Shown here: piece after piece, positions 35,840 through 51,242 of the stretch | Layout: every line of letters starts with the position of its first letter | Position numbering within the stretch: the stretch's first letter is position 1 | Assembly: GCF_011927725.1 (NCBI RefSeq) | Contig: NZ_JAATJC010000001.1 | Span: forward strand, 2,425,001-2,489,000 | Source of the DNA: Sphingomonas kaistensis | GTDB lineage: Bacteria; Pseudomonadota; Alphaproteobacteria; Sphingomonadales; Sphingomonadaceae | Reading direction: 5' to 3' | DNA: 64,000 nt | Position numbers and translations under genes: made by a program | Notes under the pieces: generated by a model | Seen by the model: only the letters and a program-made list of their open reading frames with translations | What the model was told of the DNA's origin: nothing | The model's database searches: none

Positions 35840-37531
35840 ATGCTCTCGCCCGCGCAAAGACCGCCAGAACCACAGCCCGAGCAGGTCTCGGGCGCAAGGC
35901 TCGTCGTTGAAGCGCTCGAGCGGGCGGGGGCAGAGTATATCTTCGGCTATCCCGGCGGCGCGATCATGCCCGTCTACGACGCGCTGACCGGGTCCAGTCT
36001 CAAGCACATCCTGGTCCGTCACGAACAGGCCGCGGCACTGGCCGCCGACGCCTATGCCCGAGTGACCGGCAAGGCAGGCGTGTGCCTGGCGACGTCGGGG
36101 CCGGGCGCGACCAACCTCATCACCGGGATCGCCAATGCCTTCATGGACAGCGTGCCCATGGTGGCGATCACCGGGCAGGTCCCGACGACGCTGATGGGCA
36201 CCGACGCCTTCCAGGAGATTGACACGTTCGGACTGATGATGCCGATCGTGAAGCACAGCTTCCTGGTCCGCGACCCCGCCAACATCCCGCACGTCTTTGC
36301 GCAGGCCTTTCGCATCGCCACCTCCGGCCGGCCGGGGCCGGTGCTGATCGACTTGCCGAAGAACGTCACCAACGGCTTCGCTCCGCGCTGCGAGCCGCCC
36401 TCGCCCCAGCCGCAGCCACCCGCGTTCGATGGCGCCGCGATCGCCGCGGCAGACGCGCTGATCGCGGCGGCCTCCAAGCCCCTGCTCTATGTCGGCGGCG
36501 GCGTGGCGATGGCCGGGGCCGAGGAGGCGCTGCGTCGCTTCGTTGCGCGCACCGCCATCCCATCGGTGGCGACGCTCAAGGGCCTCGGCTCGATCCCGAC
36601 CGACGACCCGACCTTTATCGGCATGCTTGGGATGCACGGCTCGCGCGCCGCCAACATCGCGGTCGAGGAATGCGACCTGCTGATCTGCATCGGCGCCCGC
36701 TTCGACGATCGCGCCACGGGCAAGCTCGCCAGCTTCGCGCCCAATGCCAAGGTCATCCACCTCGACGCCGACCCGTCCGAGATCGGCAAGCTGCGCCGCG
36801 CCGAGGTCGGCTTTGCCGGCGATATTGTCGCAGCGCTCGACGCGTTCGAAGCTACCCCCGACGTCGGCGGCTGGCTGGCGCATTGCCAAGGGCGCAAACG
36901 CCTTTGGGCGCCGCGCTACGATGCGCCGGGCCAGGGCATCTACGCCCCTGCCCTGCTCAAGACCCTTGCAGACAAGGCAGGCGACGGCGCCATCTTTACC
37001 TGCGACGTCGGGCTGCACCAGATGTGGGTCGCCCAGCATTGCCGCTTCTCGCGCCCGCAGGCGCACCTCACCAGCGGCGGGCTCGGCACCATGGGTTATG
37101 GCGTCCCGGCTGGGATCGGCGCACTGCTGGCCGAGCCTGACGCGACCGTCATCACGGTCTCAGGCGACGGCTCCTTCATGATGAACGTCCAGGAGCTGGC
37201 GACCCTTCGCCGCTATCGACTGCCGCTGAAGATCGTGCTGATCGACAATTCCCAGCTCGGCATGGTCCGCCAGTGGCAGGAATTGTTCTTCGAGGAGAAC
37301 TTCTCGGAGATCGACCTCAGCGACAATCCCGATTTCTCCGAGGTCGCCCATGCTTTCGGGATCGAGGCCTTTACCATCGACCACCGCTCGCAGGTCGCGG
37401 GCGCGATCGACCGCCTGCTCGGCACCAGCGGTCCGATCCTGATGCACGTCCGCATCGACCCGCGCGAGAATGTCTGGCCGCTGGTTCCGCCCAACAGCCC
37501 CAATGTCGAAATGCTGGAGAAACGCTGGTGA
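35840..37531 (+). CDS. ilvB: Acetolactate synthase large subunit
   Basis: Thiamin-diphosphate enzyme that forms acetolactate or acetohydroxybutyrate. The 563-residue product has GYPGGAIMPVYDAL, the catalytic Glu in VRHEQAAALAADAYAR, TSGPGATNLITGIANAFMDS, and the ThDP motif GDGSFMMNVQELATL...DNSQLGMVRQWQ. It starts 3 nt after ilvC and overlaps the small-subunit gene by 4 nt (GTGA). Close to IlvB/IlvG; the symbol follows common use. Confidence 0.93.
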   Translation: MLSPAQRPPEPQPEQVSGARLVVEALERAGAEYIFGYPGGAIMPVYDALTGSSLKHILVRHEQAAALAADAYARVTGKAGVCLATSGPGATNLITGIANAFMDSVPMVAITGQVPTTLMGTDAFQEIDTFGLMMPIVKHSFLVRDPANIPHVFAQAFRIATSGRPGPVLIDLPKNVTNGFAPRCEPPSPQPQPPAFDGAAIAAADALIAAASKPLLYVGGGVAMAGAEEALRRFVARTAIPSVATLKGLGSIPTDDPTFIGMLGMHGSRAANIAVEECDLLICIGARFDDRATGKLASFAPNAKVIHLDADPSEIGKLRRAEVGFAGDIVAALDAFEATPDVGGWLAHCQGRKRLWAPRYDAPGQGIYAPALLKTLADKAGDGAIFTCDVGLHQMWVAQHCRFSRPQAHLTSGGLGTMGYGVPAGIGALLAEPDATVITVSGDGSFMMNVQELATLRRYRLPLKIVLIDNSQLGMVRQWQELFFEENFSEIDLSDNPDFSEVAHAFGIEAFTIDHRSQVAGAIDRLLGTSGPILMHVRIDPRENVWPLVPPNSPNVEMLEKRW

Positions 37532-37781
37532 CCGCGCGCCTCGATGTCGATTTCACCCCAGCGGAGGGCGCCATGTTGCGCATCCTCGGGCTGATCGAAC
37601 GGCGCGGCTACCGCATCCGCGAGCTTATCCTCGCCGAACGGCCGGCGCACACCTCGTCGCTCTCGATCCTGATCGAAGCGCACGACGCGGGCCGTCAGCC
37701 GGACACCGTCGCCCGCCAGCTGGGCAACCTGTTCGACGTGTCGTCGGTGACCCTCTCCCCAAGCCAACAGAGTGCGTGCCC

Positions 37782-37785
<4 letters not shown>
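37528..37785 (+). CDS. ilvM: Acetolactate synthase small subunit, IlvM-like
   Basis: ACT-domain regulatory subunit of only 85 residues (VDFTPAEGAMLRILGLIERRGYRIRELIL...SLSILIEAHD), the size of enterobacterial IlvM and about half of the IlvN/IlvH type usual in alphaproteobacteria. The GTG start overlaps the ilvB stop, and the stop overlaps leuA (ATGA). IlvM-type subunits confer little valine inhibition, so the enzyme may be only mildly regulated; this is inferred. Confidence 0.85.
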
Positions 37786-39358
<1,573 letters not shown>

Positions 39359-39362
<4 letters not shown>

Positions 39363-40453
39363 TTCACATCGCGGTACTCCCCGGCGACGGCATCGGTCCC
39401 GAAGTCACGCGCGAAGCGGTCGCCTGCCTCGAGCTTCTGTCAGCCGAACGCCAGCTCGGCCTTCATTTCACTGAGCATGACTTCGGCGGCGTGGCGATTG
39501 ATCGGCATAGCGAGCCTCTTCCGCCATCGACGCTCGCGGCGTGCAAAAAGGCTGATGCCATTCTGCTCGGGGCGGTCGGCGGCGATCGCTGGAACGACTG
39601 CGCGGAGCGGCCCGAGGCCGGATTATTGAAGATCAGGCAGGAACTCGGCCTCTACGCCAACCTACGGCCGGTCGAAGTGCTGCAGGGCGGCCAGTGGTCG
39701 CCGCTGCGGAGCGAGGTTGCCAGCGGATCCGACATCCTGGTGGTTCGCGAGCTTACCGGCGGCATCTATTACGGCGGACACCGCCTGAGCGAGGACCAGG
39801 CCTCCGACCTTTGCACCTACACCCGCGCGCAGGTGGAACGGGTGGCCCATGTCGCATTCCGTGCGGCTCGCCTGCGCAAGGGCAAGGTGACCCAGGTCGA
39901 CAAGGCCAACGTGCTGGCAACCTCCAGGCTGTGGCGCGCGACCGTCGACGAGGTCGCCAAGGCCTATCCCGACGTCGCGCTCGACCATCTCTACGTCGAT
40001 GCCTGCGCAATGGCGGTGATCACCGAACCGCGCCGTTTCGACGTGATCCTGACCGAGAATCTGTTCGGCGACATCCTGTCTGACCTGCTGTCGGTAATCG
40101 GCGGCTCGATCGGACTGCTCGGTTCGGCCAGCCTCGGGTCCGGCGGGCCGGGCCTGTTCGAGCCGGTCCACGGATCGGCCCCGCAGATCGCCGGGCTCGA
40201 CATCGCCAATCCGGCCGGTGCGATCGCAAGCGCCGCGATGATGCTCGACGAACTTGGGCTCGGCGACGCCGGTTCGGTGCTGCGCGAAGCGCTGGAAGCG
40301 ACCCTGCTCTCGGGCTGCCGCACACCGGATCTCGGCGGCGATGCCAGCACGTCGGGCTTCGGCGCGGCGGTTCGCGAGCGGCTCCAGGTCCGCTCCCGTC
40401 GCGACACCGGCCTGCGCCACCTGTTCTTGACCAATCGCGGATGCTGCGGATGA
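39359..40453 (+). CDS. leuB: 3-Isopropylmalate dehydrogenase LeuB
   Basis: NAD-dependent beta-decarboxylating dehydrogenase, 364 residues: [48 protein letters not shown], the catalytic Lys in [32 protein letters not shown] and [12 protein letters not shown]. Coupled to leuA (ATGA) and to leuC. The C-terminal tail after FGAAVRERL is a little longer than usual. Confidence 0.94.
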
Positions 40454-41904
40454 TTGCGCGGCCCCTCACCCTCTACGAGAAGATCTGGAACAGCCATGTC
40501 GTCGAGCGCCGCGACGATGGCACCTGTCTGCTCTACATCGACCGGCACCTCGTCCACGAAGTCACTTCGCCGCAAGCCTTCGAGGGCCTGCGCGCGGCAG
40601 GCCGGCGCGTTCGGCGGCCGGACCTGACGCTGGCGGTGCCCGATCATAATCTGCCGACCACTCCGCGTGTGCGGCACAACGGCGGGCCGCTCCTGATCGA
40701 AGATCCGGCCAGCGCCGCACAGCTGAACGCGCTCGAGGCGAACGTCGCTGAGTTCGGCATTCCCTACATCGACGCGCTGTCGCCCGACCAGGGCATCGTC
40801 CATGTGGTGGGACCCGAGCAGGGTTTCACCTTGCCGGGTACCACCATCGTCTGCGGCGACAGCCACACCGCTGCACACGGCGCGCTGGGGGCCCTGGGAT
40901 TCGGTATCGGAACCACCGAAGTCGAGCATGTGCTGGCGACCCAGACCTTGCTCCTCAAGCCTTCCCGGACGCTGGAGGTCAGGGTCGACGGCAGTCTTGG
41001 TCCCGGGGTCACTCCAAAAGACCTGATCCTTGAGATCATCGCGCGCCTTGGCGTCGGCGGCGGCGCCGGCCATGTGATCGAATTCCGCGGGACGACATTT
41101 GAAGCGATGAGTGTCGAGGGCAGGCTGACGGTCGCCAACATGGCGATCGAGGCCGGTGCCCGGTCGGGACTGATCGCCCCTGACGACAAGACCTTCGCCT
41201 ATCTCGAGGGCCGGCCCCGCGCGCCGAAGGGCGAGGCATGGGACCGCGCAGTACAACGGTGGCGCGCGTTGCGCACCGACGAAGGCGCGCAATTTGACCG
41301 GTCGCTGCACTTCGATGCGGAGGAAGTCGCTCCGACCGTCACCTGGGGCACGTCGCCCGACCAGGCGCTGCCGATCGACGCCCGCATCCCCGACCTCGCC
41401 TCCTTCACCGATCCCGCGCGCCGCGACGAAGTGGCCCGCGCCCTCGCCTACATGGGCCTGTCTCCGGGCCAGCGGCTTGCGGACATCGGCATCGACCATG
41501 TTTTCATCGGCAGTTGCACCAACAGCCGGATCGAGGATCTACGGGCAGCCGCCGCAATACTGGTTGGCCGCCGCCGTCATCCCGGTCTGCGCCAGGCCCT
41601 GGTCGTGCCCGGCTCGGGCCTCGTCCGCCGCCAGGCCGAGGCTGAGGGGCTCGACCGCATCTTCCTCGCCGCCGGCTTCGAATGGCGTGAGCCTGGTTGC
41701 TCGATGTGCCTGGCCATGAACCCCGACAAGGTGCCGCCGGGCGAGCGCTGCGCGTCGACTTCCAACCGAAACTTCGTCGGCCGGCAGGGTCCGGGGGCGC
41801 GCACGCACCTGATGTCTCCGGCCATGGCCGCCGCCGCCGCCGTTGCCGGCCGGCTGACCGACGTCCGCGACCTCCCCCCGGTCGGACAGGAGTTGGCGGC
41901 ATGA
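40450..41904 (+). CDS. leuC: 3-Isopropylmalate dehydratase large subunit LeuC
   Basis: 4Fe-4S isomerase subunit (484 residues) that acts with LeuD. Visible: [68 protein letters not shown], and the cluster cysteines in [12 protein letters not shown] and CSMCLAMN. The ATG at 40450 overlaps the leuB stop (ATGA) and fits the family N-terminus; ATG 40441 would add three residues. Confidence 0.94.
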   Translation: MIARPLTLYEKIWNSHVVERRDDGTCLLYIDRHLVHEVTSPQAFEGLRAAGRRVRRPDLTLAVPDHNLPTTPRVRHNGGPLLIEDPASAAQLNALEANVAEFGIPYIDALSPDQGIVHVVGPEQGFTLPGTTIVCGDSHTAAHGALGALGFGIGTTEVEHVLATQTLLLKPSRTLEVRVDGSLGPGVTPKDLILEIIARLGVGGGAGHVIEFRGTTFEAMSVEGRLTVANMAIEAGARSGLIAPDDKTFAYLEGRPRAPKGEAWDRAVQRWRALRTDEGAQFDRSLHFDAEEVAPTVTWGTSPDQALPIDARIPDLASFTDPARRDEVARALAYMGLSPGQRLADIGIDHVFIGSCTNSRIEDLRAAAAILVGRRRHPGLRQALVVPGSGLVRRQAEAEGLDRIFLAAGFEWREPGCSMCLAMNPDKVPPGERCASTSNRNFVGRQGPGARTHLMSPAMAAAAAVAGRLTDVRDLPPVGQELAA

Positions 41905-42473
41905 CGCCCTTCACCAAGGTCTGCGGCCGCGCTTATCCGCTGCCGCTCGACAACATCGACACCGACCTCATCATCCCCGCCGAGCACCTCAAGACCATCA
42001 CACGCGCCGGGCTCGGCCGCTTCGCCTTCGAGGCACTTCGAACGCAGCCGGACAGCGTCTTCGATGATCCCCATTATGCCGGCGCGCCGATCCTGCTCGC
42101 GCTCGCCAATTTCGGCTGCGGGTCGAGCCGCGAGCATGCCGCCTGGGCGCTTGCGGATCTCGGTGTCCGCGCCGTGATCGCGACGAGCTTCTCCGACATC
42201 TTCGCCAGCAACGCCTTCAAGAACGGAATTGCCGCGATCAGCCTCGACAAGACAGCAGTGCAGGCCCTGATCGAGGCCGCGCCCGACCATGCGATCACGG
42301 TCGATCTCGAACAGCAGCTGGTCCGAACGGCAGCGGGGCATTTCTTCCCGATCCACATGGATCCGTTCCGCCGCCAGTGCCTGCTGGCGGGGCAGGACGA
42401 GATCGCCCTGACCTTGCAAAGCGAGGCGGCGATCAGCGCCTTCGAACGCGCGAGGGAACTGGCTCAGGCCTGA
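41901..42473 (+). CDS. leuD: 3-Isopropylmalate dehydratase small subunit LeuD
   Basis: Swivelling-domain subunit of isopropylmalate isomerase, 190 residues: [46 protein letters not shown]. It overlaps leuC by 4 nt and ends the operon; its last 10 nt overlap the convergent gltD. Confidence 0.94.
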   Translation: MTPFTKVCGRAYPLPLDNIDTDLIIPAEHLKTITRAGLGRFAFEALRTQPDSVFDDPHYAGAPILLALANFGCGSSREHAAWALADLGVRAVIATSFSDIFASNAFKNGIAAISLDKTAVQALIEAAPDHAITVDLEQQLVRTAAGHFFPIHMDPFRRQCLLAGQDEIALTLQSEAAISAFERARELAQA

Positions 42474-43873
42474 GCCAGCGCCTCGTGGACCGCGGCCGCA
42501 CAGTCGCGGCCTTCACGAATGGCCCACACCACCAGCGACTGTCCGCGCCGGGCGTCGCCGCACGCCAGCACCCGCGGGCGGCTGGTGGCAAAGCGCACGG
42601 CATCCGCCGCGATCGCGCCTCGCTCCGTGTCCAGACCCGCTGCCTCGAACGGAAAGGCCGTTCCGGTGAAACCCATACCGAGCAGCACAAGGTCGGCCTT
42701 AATCTCGAAGTGCGACCCCTCGACCTCTTGCAGTCGGCCGCCGTCCCAGCGGGCGCGCGCACAGCGCAACCCTTCGACCTGCCCATTCCCGAAAAACTCG
42801 TTCGTCAGCACCGAGAAGTCACGCTCGCAACCTTCTTCCTGGCTCGACGAAGTGCGCAGGCGAAGCGGCCACAGGGGCCAGGTCAGCGCCTTGTTCTCGC
42901 GCTCGGGAGGCTGCGGCATGATCTCGAGCTGGGTGACCGATGCCGCGCCCTGCCGGTTGGCCGTGCCGATGCAATCGGACCCGGTGTCGCCGCCCCCGAT
43001 CACGACAACGTGCTTCCCCGTCGCGCTGATCGTGCCCGACGGCGCCGCCGCTTCTTCTGCGTCGCCCGCTACACGCCGGTTCTGCTGCGCCAAATAATCC
43101 ATCGCGAAGTGGATCCCGGGGAGGTCGCGACCCGGCACGTCGAGATCGCGCGGGCGCTCGGCACCGACCGCCAGCACGACCAGTTCGTAATCATCGAGAA
43201 GACGGTCGAGGGGAAGGTCGTGGCCGACATCGACATTGGTGCGGAAAAGAACGCCCTCGCGCTCCATCTGCGCGACCCGGCGATCGATCAGGCTCTTCTC
43301 CAGCTTGAAGTCGGGTATGCCGTAGCGCAGCAGGCCGCCTATCCGGTTGGTCTTCTCGAACACCGTCGCATTATGCCCTAGCCGCGCAAGTTGCTGGGCG
43401 CAGGCGAGGCCCGCGGGGCCCGACCCGACGATCGCGATCCGCCGCCCGGTCCCCTTGCTCGCCAGCCGCGGCGTCACCCAGCCCTCCCGGAACCCGCGAT
43501 CCGCGATCTCGCACTCGATCGTCTTGATCGTCACCGGCCGATCCTCGAGGTTCAGCGTACATGCGGCTTCGCAGGGCGCCGGGCAGACGCGGCCGGTGAA
43601 TTCCGGGAAATTGTTGGTGGCGTGCAGACGGTCGAGTGCTGCCTGCCAGTCTCCCGAGGTGACGAGATCGTTCCAGTCGGGAATGAGATTGTTCACCGGG
43701 CAGGCCGAGTGGCAGAATGGGACGCCGCAATCCATGCAGCGCTGCGCCTGCCGCGCGACCGTTCCTTCGGGCAGCGGCTCGACGAACTCGCGCCAGCTCT
43801 TCAGCCGTTCGCTGACCGGACGATAATGACGATCCTCGCGGTCGATCTCGAGGAAACCGGTGGGGTTGTTCAT
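42464..43873 (-). CDS. gltD: Glutamate synthase (NADPH) small subunit GltD
   Basis: Electron-transfer subunit of GOGAT, 469 residues. It has the N-terminal 4Fe-4S cysteines ([38 protein letters not shown]), an FAD Rossmann motif ([15 protein letters not shown]) and an NADPH motif ([15 protein letters not shown]). It passes electrons from NADPH to GltB. It starts 3 nt after gltB and is certainly cotranscribed. Confidence 0.94.
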   Translation of the reverse strand: MNNPTGFLEIDREDRHYRPVSERLKSWREFVEPLPEGTVARQAQRCMDCGVPFCHSACPVNNLIPDWNDLVTSGDWQAALDRLHATNNFPEFTGRVCPAPCEAACTLNLEDRPVTIKTIECEIADRGFREGWVTPRLASKGTGRRIAIVGSGPAGLACAQQLARLGHNATVFEKTNRIGGLLRYGIPDFKLEKSLIDRRVAQMEREGVLFRTNVDVGHDLPLDRLLDDYELVVLAVGAERPRDLDVPGRDLPGIHFAMDYLAQQNRRVAGDAEEAAAPSGTISATGKHVVVIGGGDTGSDCIGTANRQGAASVTQLEIMPQPPERENKALTWPLWPLRLRTSSSQEEGCERDFSVLTNEFFGNGQVEGLRCARARWDGGRLQEVEGSHFEIKADLVLLGMGFTGTAFPFEAAGLDTERGAIAADAVRFATSRPRVLACGDARRGQSLVVWAIREGRDCAAAVHEALAQA

Positions 43874-43876
43874 GAC

Positions 43877-48346
<4,470 letters not shown>

Positions 48347-48396
48347 CCGGCTGTTCAAGCGCCTGTCCTTGCGTTTTTCGAGCTCCGCTCCGCCAT

Positions 48397-48417
48397 GCGC
48401 AACCACTCATGTTGCGC
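48397..48417. promoter_or_regulatory. Inverted repeat upstream of gltB
   Basis: Perfect 7-bp dyad GCGCAAC-N7-GTTGCGC, 51 bp before the gltB ATG. Similar half-sites (GCAACAT, GTTGC) recur before the porin-glnK-amtB operon at 51142. Probable regulator site; the spacing does not fit the classic NtrC box. Confidence 0.4.
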
Positions 48418-48432
48418 TGCAGCGAAAGTGCA

Positions 48433-48449
48433 CGAATGGATCCCATTCG
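48433..48449. promoter_or_regulatory. Degenerate GGATCC palindrome upstream of gltB
   Basis: CGAATGG-ATC-CCATTCG contains TGGATCCCA, one base from the GGGATCCC core seen before met, gntR, thr, ilv and porin-glnK, and is itself a 7-bp dyad. Placed 87 bp before gltB. Confidence 0.35.
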
Positions 48450-48508
48450 CAAAGGGAAAAACGCAAGGGCCAAGGCGGCAAAGTGATCCGCACAATCGGC
48501 AAAGTGAA

Positions 48509-48545
48509 TTGCGCCGGCCCGAGGAGGAGGAGTGGGCCGGCGCAA
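48509..48545 (-). terminator. Hairpin after amtB
   Basis: Perfect 12-bp inverted repeat TTGCGCCGGCCC / GGGCCGGCGCAA with a 13-nt loop starts 5 nt after the amtB stop. There is no continuous T run afterwards (AATTCACTTTG in the transcript direction), so it may stabilise the mRNA 3' end or act as a weak terminator between amtB and gltB. Confidence 0.6.
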
Positions 48546-48550
48546 ACTGG

Positions 48551-49960
48551 TCAGAGGTTATAGGCGCGCTCCCCGTGCGAGGAGATGTCGAGCCCTTCGC
48601 GTTCGGCATCGACGGTCGGCCGAAGGCCGATGGTCTTGTCGATCAGGTAGAACAGCACGAATGACAGGCCGCCCGACCAGGCTAGGGTCAGTCCCACGGC
48701 CTTGAGCTGGACCAGCAGCTGCGCGGCGATGTCGTAGGTCCCGGGAACGGCCGGCAGCACCGTATAGTCGAAGAAACCCTGCCCGCCGAGCGAGGGGGCC
48801 GCTACGATGCCGGTTCCGATCGCCCCGACGATGCCGCCGATGCAGTGCACCCCAAATACGTCCAGCGAGTCGTCATAGCCGAACCGGTTCTTTACCTTGG
48901 CGACGAAGAAGAAGCACACCGCCGACGCGACCGCGCCGAGCAGGATCGACGTCCCTGGAGCGCCGAAGCCTGCCGCCGGCGTGATCGCGACCAGCCCGGC
49001 CACTGCGCCGGTCGCCCCGCCCAGCAGCGAGGACTTGCGGTGGATGAGCTGCTCGATAAGCGCCCAGGTCAGCGCCGCCGCCGCGGTGGCGACAAAGGTA
49101 TTGATGAAGGCCAGCGCGGTGACCCCGTTGGCTTCGAGGTTGGACCCGGCATTGAAGCCGAACCAGCCGACCCACAGCAGCGAGGCGCCGATCATGGTCA
49201 TCACCAGCGAATGGGGCGCCAGCGGCTCGCTGTTATAGCCGATCCGCTTGCCGATCACGAGGCAGCCGACCAGTCCCGCGATGCCGGCGTTGATGTGGAC
49301 GACTGTGCCGCCGGCGAAGTCGAGCGCGCCCCAGCCGTAGATCAGGCCATGGTCGCCCGGCTGATTGGGCAGGAAATCCGGGCCGGCCCAGTACCAGACC
49401 ATGTGCGCCAGCGGGAAGTAGACCACCGTCAGCCACAGCACCACGAACAGCATCAACGGCCAGAACCGCACCCGCTCCGCGAACGCCCCGACGATCAGCG
49501 CCGGGGTGATGCAGGCAAAGGTCATCTGGAACACGACATAGGCATATTCCGGGATGTAGACCCCGTTGGAGAAGGTCGCGGCGAGCGTGGTGGCATCGAC
49601 CCCGCTGAGGAAGGCCTTGGACAGGCCGCCGATGAACGGATTGCCGGCGGTGAACGCCAGGCTGTAGCCCCAGCCGACCCACACCAGCGCAGCGATGGCG
49701 ACGATGGTCAGCACCTGCATCAGCACCGACAGCATGTTCTTGGCCCGCACCAGCCCGCCGTAGAACAGGGCAAGGCCCGGTACCGACATCATCAGCACCA
49801 GCGCGGAGGAGATCAGCATCCAGGTCGTGTCGCCCTTGTCGGGCGCCGGTGGAGCGGTTGCCGCAGCCGCCGCGGCCTCCTGCGCCCATGCGGGCGAGGC
49901 GGCGACGGCAGTCGCCAGCAACGCCGCCGTTGCGCCGCCAAGCAGGTGTCCGAGCTTCAT
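48551..49960 (-). CDS. amtB: Ammonium transporter AmtB
   Basis: Trimeric ammonium channel of the inner membrane, 469 residues. A cleavable signal peptide is visible (MKLGHLLGGATAALLATAVAASPAWA), then eleven membrane helices. The pore histidines lie in GGTVVHINAGIAGLVG and DVFGVHCIGGIVGAIG, and the signature FAGGTVVHI and MTFACITPALIVGAFAER are present. The ATG at 49960 is chosen for the signal peptide. It sits 13 nt after glnK, the usual partnership in which GlnK blocks the channel. Confidence 0.95.
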   Translation of the reverse strand: MKLGHLLGGATAALLATAVAASPAWAQEAAAAAATAPPAPDKGDTTWMLISSALVLMMSVPGLALFYGGLVRAKNMLSVLMQVLTIVAIAALVWVGWGYSLAFTAGNPFIGGLSKAFLSGVDATTLAATFSNGVYIPEYAYVVFQMTFACITPALIVGAFAERVRFWPLMLFVVLWLTVVYFPLAHMVWYWAGPDFLPNQPGDHGLIYGWGALDFAGGTVVHINAGIAGLVGCLVIGKRIGYNSEPLAPHSLVMTMIGASLLWVGWFGFNAGSNLEANGVTALAFINTFVATAAAALTWALIEQLIHRKSSLLGGATGAVAGLVAITPAAGFGAPGTSILLGAVASAVCFFFVAKVKNRFGYDDSLDVFGVHCIGGIVGAIGTGIVAAPSLGGQGFFDYTVLPAVPGTYDIAAQLLVQLKAVGLTLAWSGGLSFVLFYLIDKTIGLRPTVDAEREGLDISSHGERAYNL

Positions 49961-49973
49961 TCTCCCCCTCCCC

Positions 49974-50312
49974 TCAAAGCGCGTCATGATCGGTATCCCC
50001 AGTGCGGATGCGAAGCGCGGATTCGAGGTCGAGCACGAAGATCTTGCCGTCGCCGATCGAGTCCGTCCGAGCGACGTTGGCAATGATCTCCACCACGCCG
50101 TGCGCCTGGTCATCAGCCACCGCGATCTCGAGCTTGATCTTGGGGACGAAGGTCGTGTTGTACTCGGCGCCGCGATAGAACACCGGCTGCCCCTTCTGCC
50201 GGCCGAAGCCGCGCACTTCGGACACGGTCATGCCCTCGATCCCGGCTTCCTGAAGCGCGTCGCGAACGGGCTCCAGCTTGAACGGCTTGATGTATGCAAT
50301 GATGAATTTCAC
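49974..50312 (-). CDS. glnK: PII signal protein GlnK
   Basis: Trimeric nitrogen/energy sensor of 112 residues. It has MKFIIAYIKPFKLEPVRDAL, the T-loop with uridylylated Tyr51 in YRGAEY, and the B-loop region TDSIGDGKIFVLDLESALRIRTGD. The T-loop is followed by NTTFVPKIKLEIAV rather than the more common VDFLPKVKIE. Located directly before amtB, so it is named glnK rather than glnB. Confidence 0.93.
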   Translation of the reverse strand: MKFIIAYIKPFKLEPVRDALQEAGIEGMTVSEVRGFGRQKGQPVFYRGAEYNTTFVPKIKLEIAVADDQAHGVVEIIANVARTDSIGDGKIFVLDLESALRIRTGDTDHDAL

Positions 50313-50323
50313 GCCTGCCCTCC

Positions 50324-51073
50324 TCAGAATGCCACGCCGAGCGAGGCGACGATGCCAGCCTTGCTGGCGTTGCGCCCGCTGGGCGTGATGAAGGTCTTGT
50401 CGGTATCGACGTAGGCGATCCCGGCGGTCAGCTCCTTGAAGGTGGCGCTTGCCCTCAGGCTCCAGTCGGTATGCGCCTTGCCGAGCGTGATATAGCTCGG
50501 CCCGAAGCTTCGGCCGACGTGCGCGGTGACGCTGATCGGCGACCCCGCGAGCGCGGCGCTGAGGTCGCCCGCGAGATAGAGGTTATCCTCCTTCCCGTTG
50601 CCGACCGTCAGCGCATTCTGCTTGGGCGCATAAGCTGCCAGCGCCTTGGCCGTGACCGGCCCGAAGGTCTGGCTGACCGCGACATAAGGTTCGACGAAGT
50701 CCGTGTTCGCGTTCCCCGCGCCCGGGTAATAATAATAAAGCACACCGACATCGAAGGTGGTGGCGCCGACGCTGCGCTTGTACCCTATGGTGAGGTCGAT
50801 CTCCTGGTCCGAGCCGGCGGCGACATAATCGTCGATCGAGGACCCCCAGATGCTCCCATAGAGGCCGCTCCTGTGGGTCACCGCCAGGCTTCCCTGCAGG
50901 GCCGCCCGCCGGTCGGTTTGCGACACGCCGCGATAGCGATAGTCGGACACCAGCGTCGCGCCGCCGGAGACCACCACCGCCGGCGGAACCTCGGCCGGGG
51001 AATCTTGGGCGGCGGCCGTGGACGGCAGGACGAGCAAGCCCGCCATGGTCGTTATCAACGCAAGCTGTCGCAT
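50324..51073 (-). CDS. TorF-family putative outer-membrane porin
   Basis: Predicted beta-barrel of 249 residues with signal peptide MRQLALITTMAGLLVLPSTAAAQ. The mature start VSGGATLVSDYRYRGVSQTDRRAALQGSL is typical of the TorF/Gcw_chp family, and the protein ends SLGVAF with a terminal aromatic residue. It precedes glnK-amtB by 11 nt and probably helps uptake of a nitrogen compound; the substrate is unknown. The ATG at 51073 has AGGGGGG 9 nt upstream. Confidence 0.83.
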   Translation of the reverse strand: MRQLALITTMAGLLVLPSTAAAQDSPAEVPPAVVVSGGATLVSDYRYRGVSQTDRRAALQGSLAVTHRSGLYGSIWGSSIDDYVAAGSDQEIDLTIGYKRSVGATTFDVGVLYYYYPGAGNANTDFVEPYVAVSQTFGPVTAKALAAYAPKQNALTVGNGKEDNLYLAGDLSAALAGSPISVTAHVGRSFGPSYITLGKAHTDWSLRASATFKELTAGIAYVDTDKTFITPSGRNASKAGIVASLGVAF

Positions 51074-51111
51074 CTTCGCACCCCCCTGATCGGGCGACCG
51101 GCCCCCATTTT

Positions 51112-51119
51112 GGGATCCC
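51112..51119. promoter_or_regulatory. GGGATCCC palindrome upstream of porin-glnK-amtB
   Basis: Exact copy in TTTTGGGATCCCGTTCC, 39 bp before the porin ATG. It links the nitrogen operon to the met, thr and ilv units carrying the same core. Confidence 0.5.
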
Positions 51120-51141
51120 GTTCCGACTCCTGTCGGTAGGC

Positions 51142-51163
51142 GCAACATGCACAGGGATGTTGC
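51142..51163. promoter_or_regulatory. GCAACAT dyad upstream of porin-glnK-amtB
   Basis: GCAACAT-N8-ATGTTGC, a perfect 7-bp dyad 69 bp before the porin gene. Half-sites resemble those before gltB at 48397. Confidence 0.4.
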
Positions 51164-51201
51164 AGCGCACAATTATGCTGCAGGTGCGTGAGAATATTTC
51201 A

Positions 51202-51219
51202 CCAACATAACAATGTTGG
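51202..51219. promoter_or_regulatory. CCAACAT dyad between receptor and porin genes
   Basis: CCAACAT-AACA-ATGTTGG, a perfect 7-bp stem with a 4-nt loop, 23 bp after the TonB receptor stop. It may be a transcript-end hairpin of the receptor gene (no T run) or a second copy of the CAACAT operator. Confidence 0.35.
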
Positions 51220-51242
51220 CGCGGCCGGGCGCGAGTACCGTC

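Noticed and set aside
34988..37066. Minus-strand open frame of 692 codons across ilvC and ilvB
   Set aside because: Antisense to IlvC and IlvB, both of which retain all catalytic motifs.
43114..43126. GGATCCCGG inside gltD as a further copy of the palindrome
   Set aside because: It lacks the full GGGATCCC core and lies inside a conserved coding sequence; several other GGATCC hexamers in genes were dismissed for the same reason.
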